Assembly: GCA_003550305.1 (NCBI GenBank)
Contig: QKYT01000149.1
Coordinates: 119,213 to 183,212, forward strand
Direction: 5' to 3'
DNA from: Glomus cerebriforme
Taxonomy: Eukaryota; Glomeromycota; Glomeromycetes; Glomerales; Glomeraceae
DNA length: 64,000 nt
In this document: positions 49,691 to 62,215 of the stretch, one piece after another
Position numbering within the stretch: position 1 is the stretch's first letter
Layout of the letters: every line of letters begins with the position of its first letter
The notes under the pieces: generated by a model
What the model saw: only the letters and a program-made list of their open reading frames with translations
Databases searched by the model: none
Told to the model about the DNA's origin: nothing
Position numbers and translations under genes: made by a program

Positions 49691-50572
49691 AAAAGTTTCC
49701 TTTTAAAAACACAACACATGAATGGGGCTCTTCGTACTACATGATTTTGGTGTTCGTTGGTGATTGGATTAATCATAAGAGGTTTAAGACTTAAAAGAAT
49801 TACGTCAGGTAAAAAATTCACAAGTCCAAAAATTTTTGAGGGGGCGCGAACATCATATAGAATAATCTTTATTTCTGTTTGAAATGTTTTGGAGATTTAG
49901 AGACTTATGTGCAGATAGAATATAAGGTTACGATTTAACTGGATCCTAAAATCCTGACGGATCACAGTTCCAGTATTGAATATAGAAACTGCACTCACTC
50001 TTTTATAATAATCCTAATAAAGCACATTTGAAAAGCATAAAAATAAATAAGTGTAGAAAACATACTGGTAACTTGTAAGCAGTTATAAAGTAATGCCTGG
50101 TGCGGTGTATTTCAATCAAAATTTTGTATTTCTCAAACCAGTCATTTAATGATTTCAATGAAAAATAATAATTTGAATTACTTTAATTACTTTATAATGA
50201 TACCTAGATAGTAAGAAATATTGATATTGATGATAAAAAAAAAAATTATATCCTAAAACACAAATCAATTAATTTTTGTTTCTTATTCCAGTAAAAAAAA
50301 TAACTGAATATATGTTTTAAAGAAATATAAAATAAATAGATATATAGTCATGTGATAAGAGTTTATATATTTTCGGCCATATCTATTTATTATAAAATCC
50401 GAATGAACGTTCGGGTCTGATATTTTATGGCTTATATTTATTTAAAAGCCACAGATATTTTTTTCCATATATATTTAGTTAGTATAAGCCGCAATTCAAA
50501 ATTAAAAATCTTTGATTAACATGTATAAATATTTCATTATTAATTTATTAATTTTAACGAGAGGAAAAAAAA
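49691..50572. promoter_or_regulatory. Divergent spacer, secreted protein / transporter
   Basis: Head-to-head 0.9-kb spacer. No clear element was identified, and a regulatory role is implied only by position. Confidence 0.3.
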
Positions 50573-52194
50573 ATGGAAGGATCTATTTCAAAAGAATCAC
50601 TAAATAACAAATTTGATCCTTTTTCATTTAACGAACGAGAAAATCCTTTCAAATTTTTAAAGTCAATTAATAAAACACAGTTTATAACATTTTTAGTATC
50701 ATTACTTACTTGGACGTTTGTTTCATTCGATTATTTTATAGTCACATTTACTTTGCCTTATATTGCTAAAGATTTTAAGTTACGACCATCTGATGTTGCC
50801 GTAAGGTAAAAGATTATATAATTCGTATCTTATAAAGCAACTCATGAAACAGATAAATTAAAATTCATTTTATCTTAGCATTACTCTTATGTTAACGTTT
50901 CGTCCATTGGGTGCATTAATATTTGGGTTATTATCGGATAGATATGGTAGAAAATATCCGTTAATGGCGAATATTTTTATATTTAGTGGATTACAATTAG
51001 CATCAGGATTTGCACCGAATTTTTTAACGTATTCTATTACAAGAGCAATCTTTGGGTTAGCTATGGGTGGTGAATGGGGATTAGGAGCTGCTTTAACTAT
51101 GGAAGTTTTACCGCTTGAAAGTCGTGGGTATTTATTTATTTATTTTTATCTTCATATTTTTAAAAATAAATTGGTAAAAATTTTATTGAAATAATTGATT
51201 TCATTTTATAGGTTATTATCAGGTGTTTTACAAGAAGGTTATGCTCTCGGATTTCTTCTTGCAGCGGTAGTATATTATGCTGTTATTATAGATTGGGGAT
51301 GGCGAGCTACATATTATATAGGATCGTTTCCAGTTCTTCTAGTTATAATAATATATTTTTTAGTACCAGAATCGGAAGAATGGAAAAGACAACGTACACA
51401 ACATGAAACGTCTAAAAGCAGTTCATTTAAAAAAGTACAATTAATTATAATAAATCATTGGAAAATATTTATTTTCACTACAACTTTAATGACTGCATTA
51501 AATTTCATAGTTCATGGTAAGTATATATATTATTAATATTAAAAAATATATATATATTTATTTAAACTTAATATATATATATATTATATTTATATTTTTT
51601 TTTTAAAGGTTCAAAAGATTTGTATCCAACATTTTTAAAGGTTCAACTTGATTTTACACCAGGTCAAATAACATTTATAACAATAATTGCAAATATAGGA
51701 TCAATAATAGGAGGATTAATAAGTGGTTACATTTGTCATTTTCTTGGAAGAAAAAATGCGATGATAACTTTTATATTTTTGGCAGGATGTTTTTTACCAT
51801 TATATGTTATTCCAAGAAATTATATTATTTTAACTATTGGTGCTTTTGCCGTATATCTTTGTATAGGTGTAAGTTAAAATATTAAAAAATTAAATTATAA
51901 AATTATTTATTATTAATAAAAAAAAAAAAAAAAATTTTATATTTTTAGGGTGGTTGGGGAGTAATTCCAGTTTATTTAAACGAAATAGCACCGATCGAAT
52001 TACGTGGAACTTTTCCTGGATTAGTTTTTCAACTTGGTACATTATTAGCTTCTTCTTCTGCGCAGATTGAAGCATTTTTTGGTGAAATGTTAAAAGAGGA
52101 TAAAAGTCCTGATTATGGATTAACAATCGCTTGCTTAACTGGTACATTTGTTGTTATTATTATTATTCTCTTAAAACTTACTAATTTTGTTTAG
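50573..52194 (+). CDS. JEN1-like monocarboxylate/H+ symporter (MFS, SHS family)
   Basis: Five exons (50573-50805, 50879-51127, 51212-51516, 51609-51868, 51949-52194) give about 430 residues with roughly 12 membrane segments. The MFS motif A loop reads GLLSDRYGRKYPL. Other landmarks are LTWTFVSFDYFIVTF in TM1, GLAMGGEWGLGAAL, and NFIVHGSKDLYPTFL in TM7. The last closely follows the Jen family signature N-x3-H-x-S-Q-D-x2-x-T, but with Lys where Gln is usual. IAPIELRGTFPGL is the motif near TM11. Jen proteins import lactate, pyruvate and related acids with protons. The Lys change could alter substrate range. The protein is shorter than yeast Jen1 because the N and C tails are short. Confidence 0.85.
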
Positions 52195-52870
52195 TTAATA
52201 TTTTTTATAGATTTAGTTTGCATTTCAATTATTTATTTATTTAATTATTTATTTATTTGAATAAAAAAAACATTACCTCCTTGATTCCTGCAGTGTTTTA
52301 TTAAAGTTTTTCGATGATCAGTTACGCAAAGTTAACTTTGAAGTGTGCGCGCATTAGTAATTAAAGAACGCCAAATCTTTGCCGCATTCATACTTTAAAT
52401 CACACGTTATTCCGATAGGATTTTTTTGTTATGCTTGTTACACTTTAAATTGTCAAGTAATTAATAGTTAACTGTTATCAGTAATAATCACATAATAACA
52501 ATATAAATGTCTAGTAACTAGTTGTATTAGCATAAATCATTTATTAATAAATTACTGATAATTGATAAAGAATTTTACTTGAAGATTACGTAACATACGT
52601 TGCATATCGCAAAATCTTGTTAGCTATTTATGGTATTACGCAAAAAAAATTATTATTTATAAACAAAAACAAGTATAACACCATTCTTAATTTATCTCGA
52701 TTTTCAATTCATGAAATTAAGCATTACGTGCATAAAAACTTAATGAATTGTAACGCGAAAAAAAAACAAAAGATTTTTTTTTTTTACCACCAATAAAATT
52801 TTATAACAAATCGTTAACCGATTATATGATTGATTAATTTATTATGAGTTACTTTAAAAAGATCCAAGTA

Positions 52871-52901
<31 letters not shown>

Positions 52902-52945
52902 ATATTAATTCTAAATTCTAAAAATATGTTTGAATAATGAAATCA
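52195..52945. other. Intergenic with (TA)n
   Basis: Convergent spacer with an alternating TA tract at about 52873-52896. No gene is supported. Confidence 0.6.
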
Positions 52946-53707
52946 TTAAATTTTCACAGAATAATCCTTAATAGTACATGAAGCTCCATCAAAAACTTGA
53001 ACGTTATCTTTTCTAATTTGATTATCTAAAGTTCTATAAATGGCTTCACTAGCTACAAACCAATCAATATGTTTTCCACCAAAACCGTGACCTTGATCAT
53101 CGACTACTACACATCCATTATGACGTTGCCCGCCTGGCAAGACTACGTCTACAAGAGCTGGGATAAAAAGCAATGTACCCAGTTTAAAATCATTAGCTGC
53201 CACGGTAACGAAAGGTCTAAGAGGTTTTTCATTTGATGCAATACCAAAAGGAAATTCATTCTTATCAATTTTCACAAAACAATTAAAGGAAGATCCACAT
53301 GAACAATCTAATTAATTAAAATGAAGTAATGAGAATTACAATATAAATTTTTAATAATTCATTATTGTTTACTTACCATCAAAATTAAAGACAAGACCAG
53401 ATTTACTAATTCCACTTCCTTCTGTTTTCATTTCAATAGCAAAATCACGATTTACGGTCGCAACTGGTCTATTTTTACAATCTTTAATCGTGATCTGAGC
53501 AGATGTTTTGTGACTTGCTTCAGAAGCTACCCAATAATAGGTAAATGCTGATTTATTTGAAATAAGTTTTCTTTGAGGAGTGCCACGCTTTTCAAATTTT
53601 GATGAAATCAATTCACCGGAAAATGGAAATGCAGGAAGAGAAAGAGATAAGGTGGCACTCATTAAAACGAGGGAAAAGGTAATAAAGAGGGTGATGAATT
53701 TAGTCAT
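52946..53707 (-). CDS. Secreted double-psi-barrel (3D-domain-like) protein A
   Basis: Two exons (53707-53377, 53307-52946) give 230 residues. A signal peptide (MTKFITLFITFSLVLMSATL) is followed by a dibasic site FEKR at about residue 40, a probable Kex2 cleavage point. A beta-rich region begins FTYYWVASEASHK, CSCGSSFNC lies at the exon junction, and the barrel core reads RPFVTVAANDFKLGTLLFIP, GGQRHNGCVVVDDQGHGFGG and KHIDWFVA. The last segments match the Ala-x-D-x-x-x-x-G and D-x-G...ID pattern of 3D/expansin-like double-psi barrels. The usual catalytic aspartates appear as VDDQG and HID. A wall-related or MltA-like activity is inference. It is paralogous to the divergent gene at 55.9 kb. Confidence 0.85.
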
Positions 53708-54420
53708 TTTGAAATATTTCGTTTTTTTTTTCTTGATAATAAATTTACAATAATATTATTTTATTATTTTACAAGAAATTATTTACTGTATTATTTAATA
53801 CACATGAAATATTGTCAAATGAATGACAGGAATCTCTTTCTCCAAAGGGATATTGAAAAATGAATGTAAAATTTCAAGGACATGAGTTCACCAATATCAT
53901 AAACTTAAGATTATATATATATATATTTTTTCGAGATACCGTACACAAAATCGGAGTTTTCGTTCATAGGGAAATTAAAATAGCAAAAAAGTTTCCGTGT
54001 ATCCACATGTATCTATCATATTTCTATCATATAACGATATGGCTTATGTTTATTTTTTCATAAAAACAATTCTATCTTGTAAGATATTACATGCAGTTTT
54101 ACAGGAATTGCTGATCATAAATTATTATTTGTCCGTCAAATGCTCAGAGCATTAAAAGTCTCAATAACCTCTTTTATTTGTTTATAAAATCTTATCTTTT
54201 ATCTTATTATGGATAAATTTCAATAACAACAAGTTCTAAAACCATTTATGAATCAAAATATTTTAGAAAGTTAGAAAATAATTATAAATTATAATTCTTA
54301 TAACATTAATTGTAAATTTGTAATTTTTAAGGATCGTTATCATTAAAAAAAAAAAGAAAAAAGTAAAAAAATTCTTTTTTTTTACAAAATAAATAAATTA
54401 ATTAATGATTTCATGAATTC

Positions 54421-54452
<32 letters not shown>

Positions 54453-54744
54453 TTTCCCTGTTTCAAAATTTCTTTGTAGTTTGGTTAGAAGTGGAGGATC
54501 CTTCGAATTGTTTTGAATTGGTTCCCGAATTATTGGTTTATGCACTAATGCATCTCAACATTTTAATATAACCATAATTAGAAAGATTATAATAACAAGG
54601 TTCATGCATTAATTTTAAATTTTACTGGCTAAAAGAATTTCGGTTATTGTTAAATTCGAAATCTATAAATAAAAATTTTATAAAATTTATTGCTTGCATT
54701 TAATTTTTAAAATTTCAAAGAAAAAAAGGATTTCTTTTTTTTTT

Positions 54745-54822
<78 letters not shown>

Positions 54823-55864
54823 AAAAAAAATTTTTTTTTCTAAATAAAATTATAACCGTTTTTTTTTGTTATAAACTCACATGAATATTCATTTTGATGC
54901 ATGGAAATTCTTGGAAATTTTCGAATAAAATAAAACACTCCTATAATTTCATTTTTTACATAATAAATCATAAATCAAAATCTAATTACAATACAATTCG
55001 AATAAAAATTATTGACCAATCATAATGTCTTTTTTATGAAATTAAAAAAAAAAAAACAAATAATTAATTATTTCAAAGAAAAAAAGGAAATAATTCCCAT
55101 TCAATTATTACGAAAGAAAAAAAAAGGAAAACAAGAAATTTGAAATTTTACAAAAAAAATCTTAGAGATATTTTTTGGGCAAAATTACAAATGATTTAAA
55201 AATGTTCCAAAAGGAGAAATTCCGATATATTGGATAAGATCTTTCTTTGGTTACGCAAATAAAATTTCAATTAATGACATTTTCCATTTTTCTTGAAACA
55301 TAAACAAATTAAACAATGTGTTTACGGATTAGACAATTGAGAATAAAGTCCGTACTTATTAATTGGTTAATTTATTTTTGGAGACTAAAAAAAGTAAAAT
55401 TGTGGTTATTAATAAAATCTAATTTCAAATTTTTCTAAAAAAAAAAAAAAAAAATGTGCATGAATCAATGAACTTATGGTATGTTTGTTTGTTGAATTAA
55501 AATGCAATATCTGATTTTTATGTAAAAAATTAAATTCGTTTTAACTTTTTAAATCTAGTTGCATTTTTTTTCCCGCCATTGTTCACTTCAAGTCATATGC
55601 ATGGATGCAAATGTCGTGTTGAGCCGAAATTTCGATACAGATTTCGTGTTTACCATTTGATTTTACGCGTAGAAACAAAACAAGAAATATTGTTTTTGGT
55701 ATCCATCAAAATTTCATTGAATTGTCTTCTTTAGTAATTATTTTTTTTTTTCTCTCTTTACAAATATAAAAGGGAGAAAATTTTTACATGGCTAGAATTT
55801 TTTCTTCAGGAAAAAAAATATATATATTTCCTTTAAATTCAAGTAAAAAAAAAAAACTCTTAAA
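53708..55864. other. Divergent spacer with long A/T homopolymers
   Basis: A 2.2-kb head-to-head spacer between the paralogues. It contains T18-A14 (54421-54452) and a T10-C-A35-T14-A26-G-A9-T9 tract (about 54734-54839). These are foldback-prone and difficult to sequence, so exact lengths are doubtful. No additional gene is supported. Confidence 0.6.
55765..55772 (+). promoter_or_regulatory. TATA box candidate
   Basis: TATAAAAG lies about 93 bp upstream of the ATG of the plus-strand secreted paralogue, after a pyrimidine-rich stretch. This position and sequence suit a strong inducible promoter. It is inferred from sequence only. Confidence 0.5.
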
Positions 55865-56603
55865 ATGAATAAAAAATTCGCTATTATCTTAATTCTTTTC
55901 ATGATAGTAACTTTTGTTTCATCATTTCCAACAACTTTTGAAAAACGTCAAACAGGAAATCAAATATCAAGTAATTCAAAGTTCACATATTATTGGGTTG
56001 AATTCGAATCGGATTATAAAAGTACAAAAACTGTCAATATTTTAACATGCGATGGAGTAAAAATTACAACAGTAAATTTAGATTTTGCTAATGCTATGAA
56101 AATAGAAGGAACTGGTGTAACTAAAGATGGTAGAGTTCTCAATCTTGGTGGTAAGTAATACTAATAATACTTTTTTTTTAATGAAATATAAAAGATCTTT
56201 CGTTAATAAATTTTCCTCTTTACCATAAATAGATTGTGACTGTAGTTCATCATCATATGATTGTTTTGAAGAACTTAATAAAACGAAATTTCCATTCGGT
56301 AGTACGGCAAATGATACACCGTTAGTCCCTTTCATTACTGTAGCAGCTAATGATATTCGTAAGGGAACATTATTATACATTCCGAAACTTGATGGAATAA
56401 TATTACCGAATTCTAAAGTTCATAATGGTTGTGTTAAAGTTGATGATAAAGGTTTTGAATTCGGAAAAAAACATATTGATTGGTTTGTTGCTAAAAAATC
56501 TAATTATGATACCTTGACAAAGAAGAATACTTTCACTAGTGTTTCTGTGTTCAATGGTACATCACCAAATGGACAAAAATGTTCCCTTTTAAATTATACA
56601 TAA
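55865..56603 (+). CDS. Secreted double-psi-barrel (3D-domain-like) protein B
   Basis: Exons 55865-56150 and 56233-56603 give 218 residues. The order of features repeats protein A: signal peptide (MNKKFAIILILFMIVTFVSS), FEKR dibasic site, FTYYWVEFESDYK, an intron at the same place before DCDCSSSSYDC, then VPFITVAANDIRKGTLLYIP, HNGCVKVDDKGFEFG and KHIDWFVAKK. Intron position and phase are identical in the two paralogues, so they arose by inverted duplication of one gene. Secretion is well supported. The activity (polysaccharide binding or lytic, as in other 3D/double-psi-barrel proteins) is not shown. A TATA box lies upstream. Confidence 0.85.
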
Positions 56604-57874
56604 CTGATATCCTTTTTATATATATATATTCATTTAATTAAAATAATTTCCTTTTTTGACGTTTTGCGTTTCGGTTAATACCCGAAATACTGATGCAACA
56701 AGCATGATTTTGACCAGCATTAAACATGATAATGGTCAACCAAATTTTATCATATCTCGGATCTGGCATTCGAATATTTGTTTCTATATTAATAAATTTT
56801 CTTTACTTAAATTGATAATAAATATAATTACGTATTGAATAAACACTGTATTAAAAAAAATAAATAAATTATTAATATCGTAAGTCAGGATGAAATCCTG
56901 ATTTTATTGATATACCAAATTCAAATAAATAAAATTTACAATTGTCGGCTTAGCCGTTGGAAATCGATTTTATTTATATTATTAATATTATCATAATATG
57001 ATTTGTGTGTGCGCGTGATTAAAGTCTCTGGTCCAGACACCCGAACCCCTTTCGATCCTTGATGGTAATATGCTCCTCATTTAGTTCATTATTTGTCTCT
57101 CTCTGTCTTTCCGTGTAGAATCGAATAAATATTTGCTTTATCTTCCTCCAATCTGTATTTTTTACTTTCGATTAAAAAAAACAATTTATTCAAGTTTTTT
57201 GTTTATAAATATTGTTTTTAAAGAAAAAAAAAAGGAATTGAACTACTCACTGAAAGATAATTCTATCACGTGATCACGGCTAAAATCCATTACTTTCGCT
57301 TTTTTTGAATACTAAGCCACATAAGTCACAATAATACAAAATCACACAGCCTCCACTAATTCTTTCCAAGTAAAATATATTGCGGAATTGATTTGTTATA
57401 GATATCAAGAGCCACGTTTAACTTTGCGACAAAACTTGTTAATACGCTAGAAATGTCAGATAGTAAATATCTAAGGTTTTTACTTCAAAAAAAGAAAAAG
57501 AAAAAAAACAGAATAATTTTTTCTTATTATGTAGCATGGATAAATTATAATTTTTGAATTCTAAAGATTTTTTATTATTGATTAAGAACATAAAAAAAAT
57601 CAATATTGATTTCATGAACGTATATTTTTCTGGATAAGATTTTTGTAATAAAAAACTATTCTTTTTTTTTTAAATTCAATTTTTTTTATATATATATTTG
57701 ATATCAAAAGATACTCATTATACTCATTGTAAGATTAGGATAAACGGAAAATTCAAAAAGTTTCGATAGGAATTCATATATCATTAAGTAAATACATTTA
57801 AACATCACATTCGAATTACCTTCCTATCATACTTCTCTCTCTCTCTCTCTCTTTAAAAAAGATATCATTTCAAT
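56604..57874. other. Intergenic, with (CT)n leader
   Basis: No gene is supported. A (CT)10-like tract at 57834-57852 sits about 22 bp before the NIPA-like ATG and probably lies in its 5' leader or core promoter. TCACGTGATCAC occurs near 57268-57279. Confidence 0.55.
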
Positions 57875-59837
57875 ATGCCTAATTCAAATGGAGATCCAAC
57901 TACATTAGAATTCTTTATAGGATTCTTAGTATCAGTAGCAGCTTCGGTAATGTACGCAGCAGGTCTAAACTTATTAAAAGCAGATCACGTAATAAATGAA
58001 AAATTACCCAAAGAAAAACAACGCGTTGATTGTTGTAGACCAAAATGGCATTTAGGTTTATACTTGTACGTTTTTAGTCAGTCCATTGGAAGTACGATAG
58101 CATTGAGTAAGCTTTTTTTTTCTTTTACAATATTTAATATTTTACATCAATTAAAGAAGTTAACTTCTTGAATAATCAACACATTTAGATTATTTAAAGG
58201 CACAATGGGTAGCGCCACTTGGATCTATATCGTTGATATTTAATTTTCTTTTTGCTAAATTACTTGTTGGAACACAAATTACAAGACAAAATATTATAGG
58301 AACAATTATTGTATTAATATCAGTATGTTGGGTTGTTTTCTTTGGAGGTCAGAGTAACAGTCATGAGGGTAAGTTATAATCCAATTAATTTTATGTTAAT
58401 AAATCCTAGAAGCTTATATAAATTTAATTGGTACCGAGCTAACAGATTAATTATACTTTATGTTAGAATCATTATTGTCATTAAGTACATTAAAGTTACT
58501 AGTAACGCGACCACTATTTGTTATATATTTCTCAATATTAAATATTGTATCATTGACATTATTTATTGGAGGAGTGTACTGTAAATTGATCTTATTAAAT
58601 GAAAAACGTAAAGAACGTAGTGGATGCTTTAAAAATATTGAAACAGCAAATCTAAAGAAATTGTGTGGTATTATTATATCCATAGTTGCTGGATTATATG
58701 CTAGTCAGACTCTTCTTTTGGCTAAATCTGGGTTAAGTATCAAAAACGTGAAAAAGAATTCTCGTTTTTTTTTAAAAAAAAAAAATTAAACCTCTTTTTT
58801 TTTCCTTTTTTTTTTCATAGAGAGAAATTAGTTCTCGTTTCAATGTCAACAAAAGTCAGTCAATTTACTGATTTGACTGGATGGTTTGTTCTCATATTTC
58901 TCATATTAACTGCGGTGCTTCAGGTAAATATATATTTTGTGTTCACGTGAAAAAAAAAAAAAAAAATAGAATTATAAAAAAAATATATATATATTGATAT
59001 TCTTTTTAGGTCGTTTGTTTAAATGAAGCGTTAAAACTTTGTGATTCAGTATTAGTTATGCCAATATTCCTTGGTTTATATACTACAATGGGATTGATAA
59101 ACACCATGGTTTATCTTGAGGAATTCTCTTCATATCCAATATGGGCAATAGTATTAGTATTTGTTGGTGTAATAGCACTCATTTATGGAGTAGTATTATT
59201 ATCTCATATAAAAGATGTACCAGTTTCAGATGCTGAAGATGAAGATTCAACTTCAATGTATGGAGATGATGATGATAAATCAATTACTAGTGGACTTAGT
59301 TCAGTATGGAGTGATGATTCTCTCTTTGATAAAAAGAAAAAGACAAAATGGATGGGTGGTGGTATTAAAGGTTTATTTAAGAAAAATAATGTTAATAATA
59401 ATAATATACAAAAAGCAAAATTTCCTAAAGGAAAAAGAGGAAATTTTAAAAAACTTGAAGAAAAGGATAATGATTATAATAAAAAAGTATTTAATGATGA
59501 AAAAAATAATACTAGTATTTTTGTAGGATTTAAAGGATTTAAAGGGTTTAAAGGATTTTATCAAAATGGATCTTTTAAAAGTGATGGTGAATTTAATAGT
59601 TATTATAGTAGTGAAAATAATAGTAAATTTAGTATTGGTGTTAATAGTGATAATAATAGTGATATAGATCTTAATATTAATAATACCAACAACACATTTA
59701 ATAATCCAATTGTGGTAAAAGAATGGAGTGGAGATTTAGGTAGTATTATTAATATTGATAAACTTATTACTGAAAGTGTAATTGGAAAGAAAATTATCGC
59801 GGAAAATATGGAGAAAGAAGGTAGATTGGCCGTATAA
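57875..59837 (+). CDS. NIPA-like magnesium transporter
   Basis: Five exons (57875-58106, 58189-58368, 58467-58731, 58821-58923, 59010-59837) give about 535 residues. The first about 370 are a multi-span membrane domain of the NIPA (DUF803) type: GFLVSVAASVMYAAGLNLLK in the first helix, WHLGLYLYVFSQSIGSTIAL, WVAPLGSISLIFNFLFAKLL, GGVYCKLILLN, LYASQTLLLAKSGEKLV, VVCLNEALKLCDSVLVMPIF and YLEEFSSYPIWAIVLVF. Members move Mg2+ and belong to the drug/metabolite-transporter-like fold. The remaining about 165 residues are an Asn/Lys/Gly-rich cytosolic tail with FKGFKGFKGF repeats, longer than in most homologues. Intron 3 contains a T9-A12 tract. Confidence 0.88.
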
Positions 59838-60086
59838 TAGCTATAAAATTATGTAAAAAGAACAGTTTATTTTTAAAATTATCACATTACATATTGCAAT
59901 ATAAAACGTTTAAGAATAATAATAATTTGTTAAATGTTATCTTTCTCATTAATATAATATATAATTATTCTATTATCATAATCCTAATATATTGTATAAT
60001 AATAATATAATTTTAAATAATTAAGAATGTTTTTAATACGTATTATAATATATAAAATATAAATATATAGATATTCGGTTTTAGTT

Positions 60087-61597
60087 TCACTTTTTAACAA
60101 TCTTGAATACTTCATATTCATCAACTTTAAAACTTCCTGTATCAGTTACTTTATCAACATAATCATCTTTCTGACAACTACAACTTCCCTCTTGATCAAA
60201 CTTTCCTTTCATACTTAAATCTTTATCGCCGAAACAAGGACCATATTCTCTTCCACTAAATCTAATGGCATAACAACTTCTATGTCTGCTCACTCTACAT
60301 AATTTATTATCTTCAATCATTCCTCTATTTCCAAGCGTAAATAAAAAACTATCTTCAGTATTCCAATAACCTTCTTTAGATGACCATACTACAGGTGAAT
60401 AACCTCCTATAATTTCATTGGTATGATTAATTTTCATTACTACGATTGTACGACCTTTTTCGTCACATTTTTCATGAAATGTATTGGCATCAAATCCATC
60501 ACGTGTTCCCCTAAGTAATAACTGAAATCTGTATGGATTTTCTTCGTATAAGTAACGTTTTTGTCCTAAACTATCAATTCTATCGATCCAACTTGATAAT
60601 AATGCTACATGATATGGTCTCAATAAACATGAATCAAATTGTAATCTCTTTGCTAATTTATCAACAGGTTTTGGTGGTGTTGTTGGCTTCAAATGATATC
60701 TCATCACTTCTTCTAACGTATTTTTTGGTAAAATATCTCTAAACGGCCAAACTTTATCATAAAAATCTGATGAACTTATTTGTGAAAATCCGATCAAAGG
60801 AATACACTCCTTTAATGTTGCACCTAATTGTTCAAAATCTTCTTTTGTCCATTGTAAAATATCTTTGAATTGTAACTCCTCATTTTGTGCTAATCCCCAT
60901 TTAATTAAATACTCCCAAATTTGAGCTTCTTCAATTTGCAAGTTATCCAATTTTAAAAATGAAACTATTAATGAAGAATCGAGTAAGAGAAAATCAGGAG
61001 ATTTAAATAAATATTTAGGGTCTTTACAAATTATTGACAAACAATATTCTTGTAATTTTCTACATGAATCATATTGATTTATTTTTTTCCAAAGTGTTAT
61101 CAAATTATCTTCCAACCATCCCACTTCATAATGTAATAAATATTCTTGCACATGATCCGAAAGTTCTGTTAATAAGAGTTCATCAGTTGCTATTAATAAA
61201 TCTAATGCTTCCATCATCGATTTATTCATCATATTCACATTACCACTATAGATAAACCTAATAATAATTATTATAAAAAAAACGAGTTAATAAAAAAAAC
61301 AACACCTAATCTCTTTATTTAGCGGAATAAACTAACTTACTTCAAGATTATTTCAAAAACATTTGGACTTATATTAGGTTTAGAAAATTTTATAACGTCA
61401 CCGTCTTTTTTAGCCCAATTTTTCGAAAGTGCTTGACGAAAATATGGTGACCTTGCTCTTAGTATTATAGAATGTGCATGAAAAGTTTGAGTATTTGGAG
61501 CTTCTCCCACTTCTATTATTACATTATATTCTTCTAATCCATCCGTTAAAATATGTAAGATATCGTTAGATAGCGATGCCCAGAATTTTGAGGTCAT
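60087..61597 (-). CDS. BTB-BACK-TLDc protein
   Basis: Exons 61597-61341 and 61257-60087 give 475 residues. The BTB domain (about 1-125) has YNVIIEVGEAPNTQTFHAHS, LRARSPYFRQALS, NVFEIILKFIYSG and a DLLIATDELLL helix. A BACK-type helical region includes FLLLDSSLIVSFLKLDNLQI and IWEYLIKWG. The TLDc domain (about 300-470) has LLSSWID, YRFQLLLRGTRDGF, IGGYSPVVWSS, DSFLFTLGNRG, SCYAIRFSGREYGPCFGDKD and the ending VDEYEVFKI. This architecture is highly expanded in Rhizophagus. TLDc proteins can act in oxidative resistance and V-ATPase regulation, and BTB-BACK suggests Cul3 adaptor function; both are family inferences. Another TLDc gene follows directly upstream on the same strand. Confidence 0.92.
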
Positions 61598-62215
61598 TCT
61601 TTTTTAAAGGAAAAAATAAAATTTGTGCTGATTAAGAGAGAGAATGTATTAATAAGAGAAAGTGTATTGAATGTATTGATAAGAGAATGTATTGAAGAGA
61701 ATGTGTTAAATAAGAGTATATATTAGTGACTGGTAGAAATTTTATAGTTTCGCCTTATGAGTTTCGCAACATATAATTCAGCCAATGACATATATATTAA
61801 ATATGACATGACAATCATAAGCTTTATAGCTTAAACCCCTTTTTATTTAATAAGAAATGCATGAAAACGAAATGATATTCATGAATTGATCATAATAGGT
61901 ACGATATGTAAACGTGGTTGACATGCATTTTTTATATTATTAAAAAAATTTATGGTGCGAAGACAGATCTTGGATGCAATTTAAAAATTTAATGATCTGA
62001 GTTTATATAGATTAGTATAAAAATTTTATTTGTATCACATAAAATACTAAAAAACAGCAGGATCCTTTCAAAATATACTGTATATCGATGATATTACTAT
62101 TTTTATTATTTTCATTATGTTAAAAAATTTTAAAAATGTGTATTGTTTAAAAAAAAATAAAATTCCTTGATTTAATCAATAATTTATCATAAAAATAAAT
62201 CCTTAGTTTTATAAA
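61598..62215. other. Spacer between two TLDc genes
   Basis: AT-rich promoter region with GAGAATGTATTGA/AAGAGAATGTATT-type direct repeats at 61.64-61.72 kb immediately upstream of the BTB-BACK-TLDc gene. No gene is seen. Confidence 0.5.

Noticed and set aside
56078..56380. 100-codon ORF on minus strand
   Set aside because: It overlaps both exons of the secreted barrel gene and is its antisense shadow.
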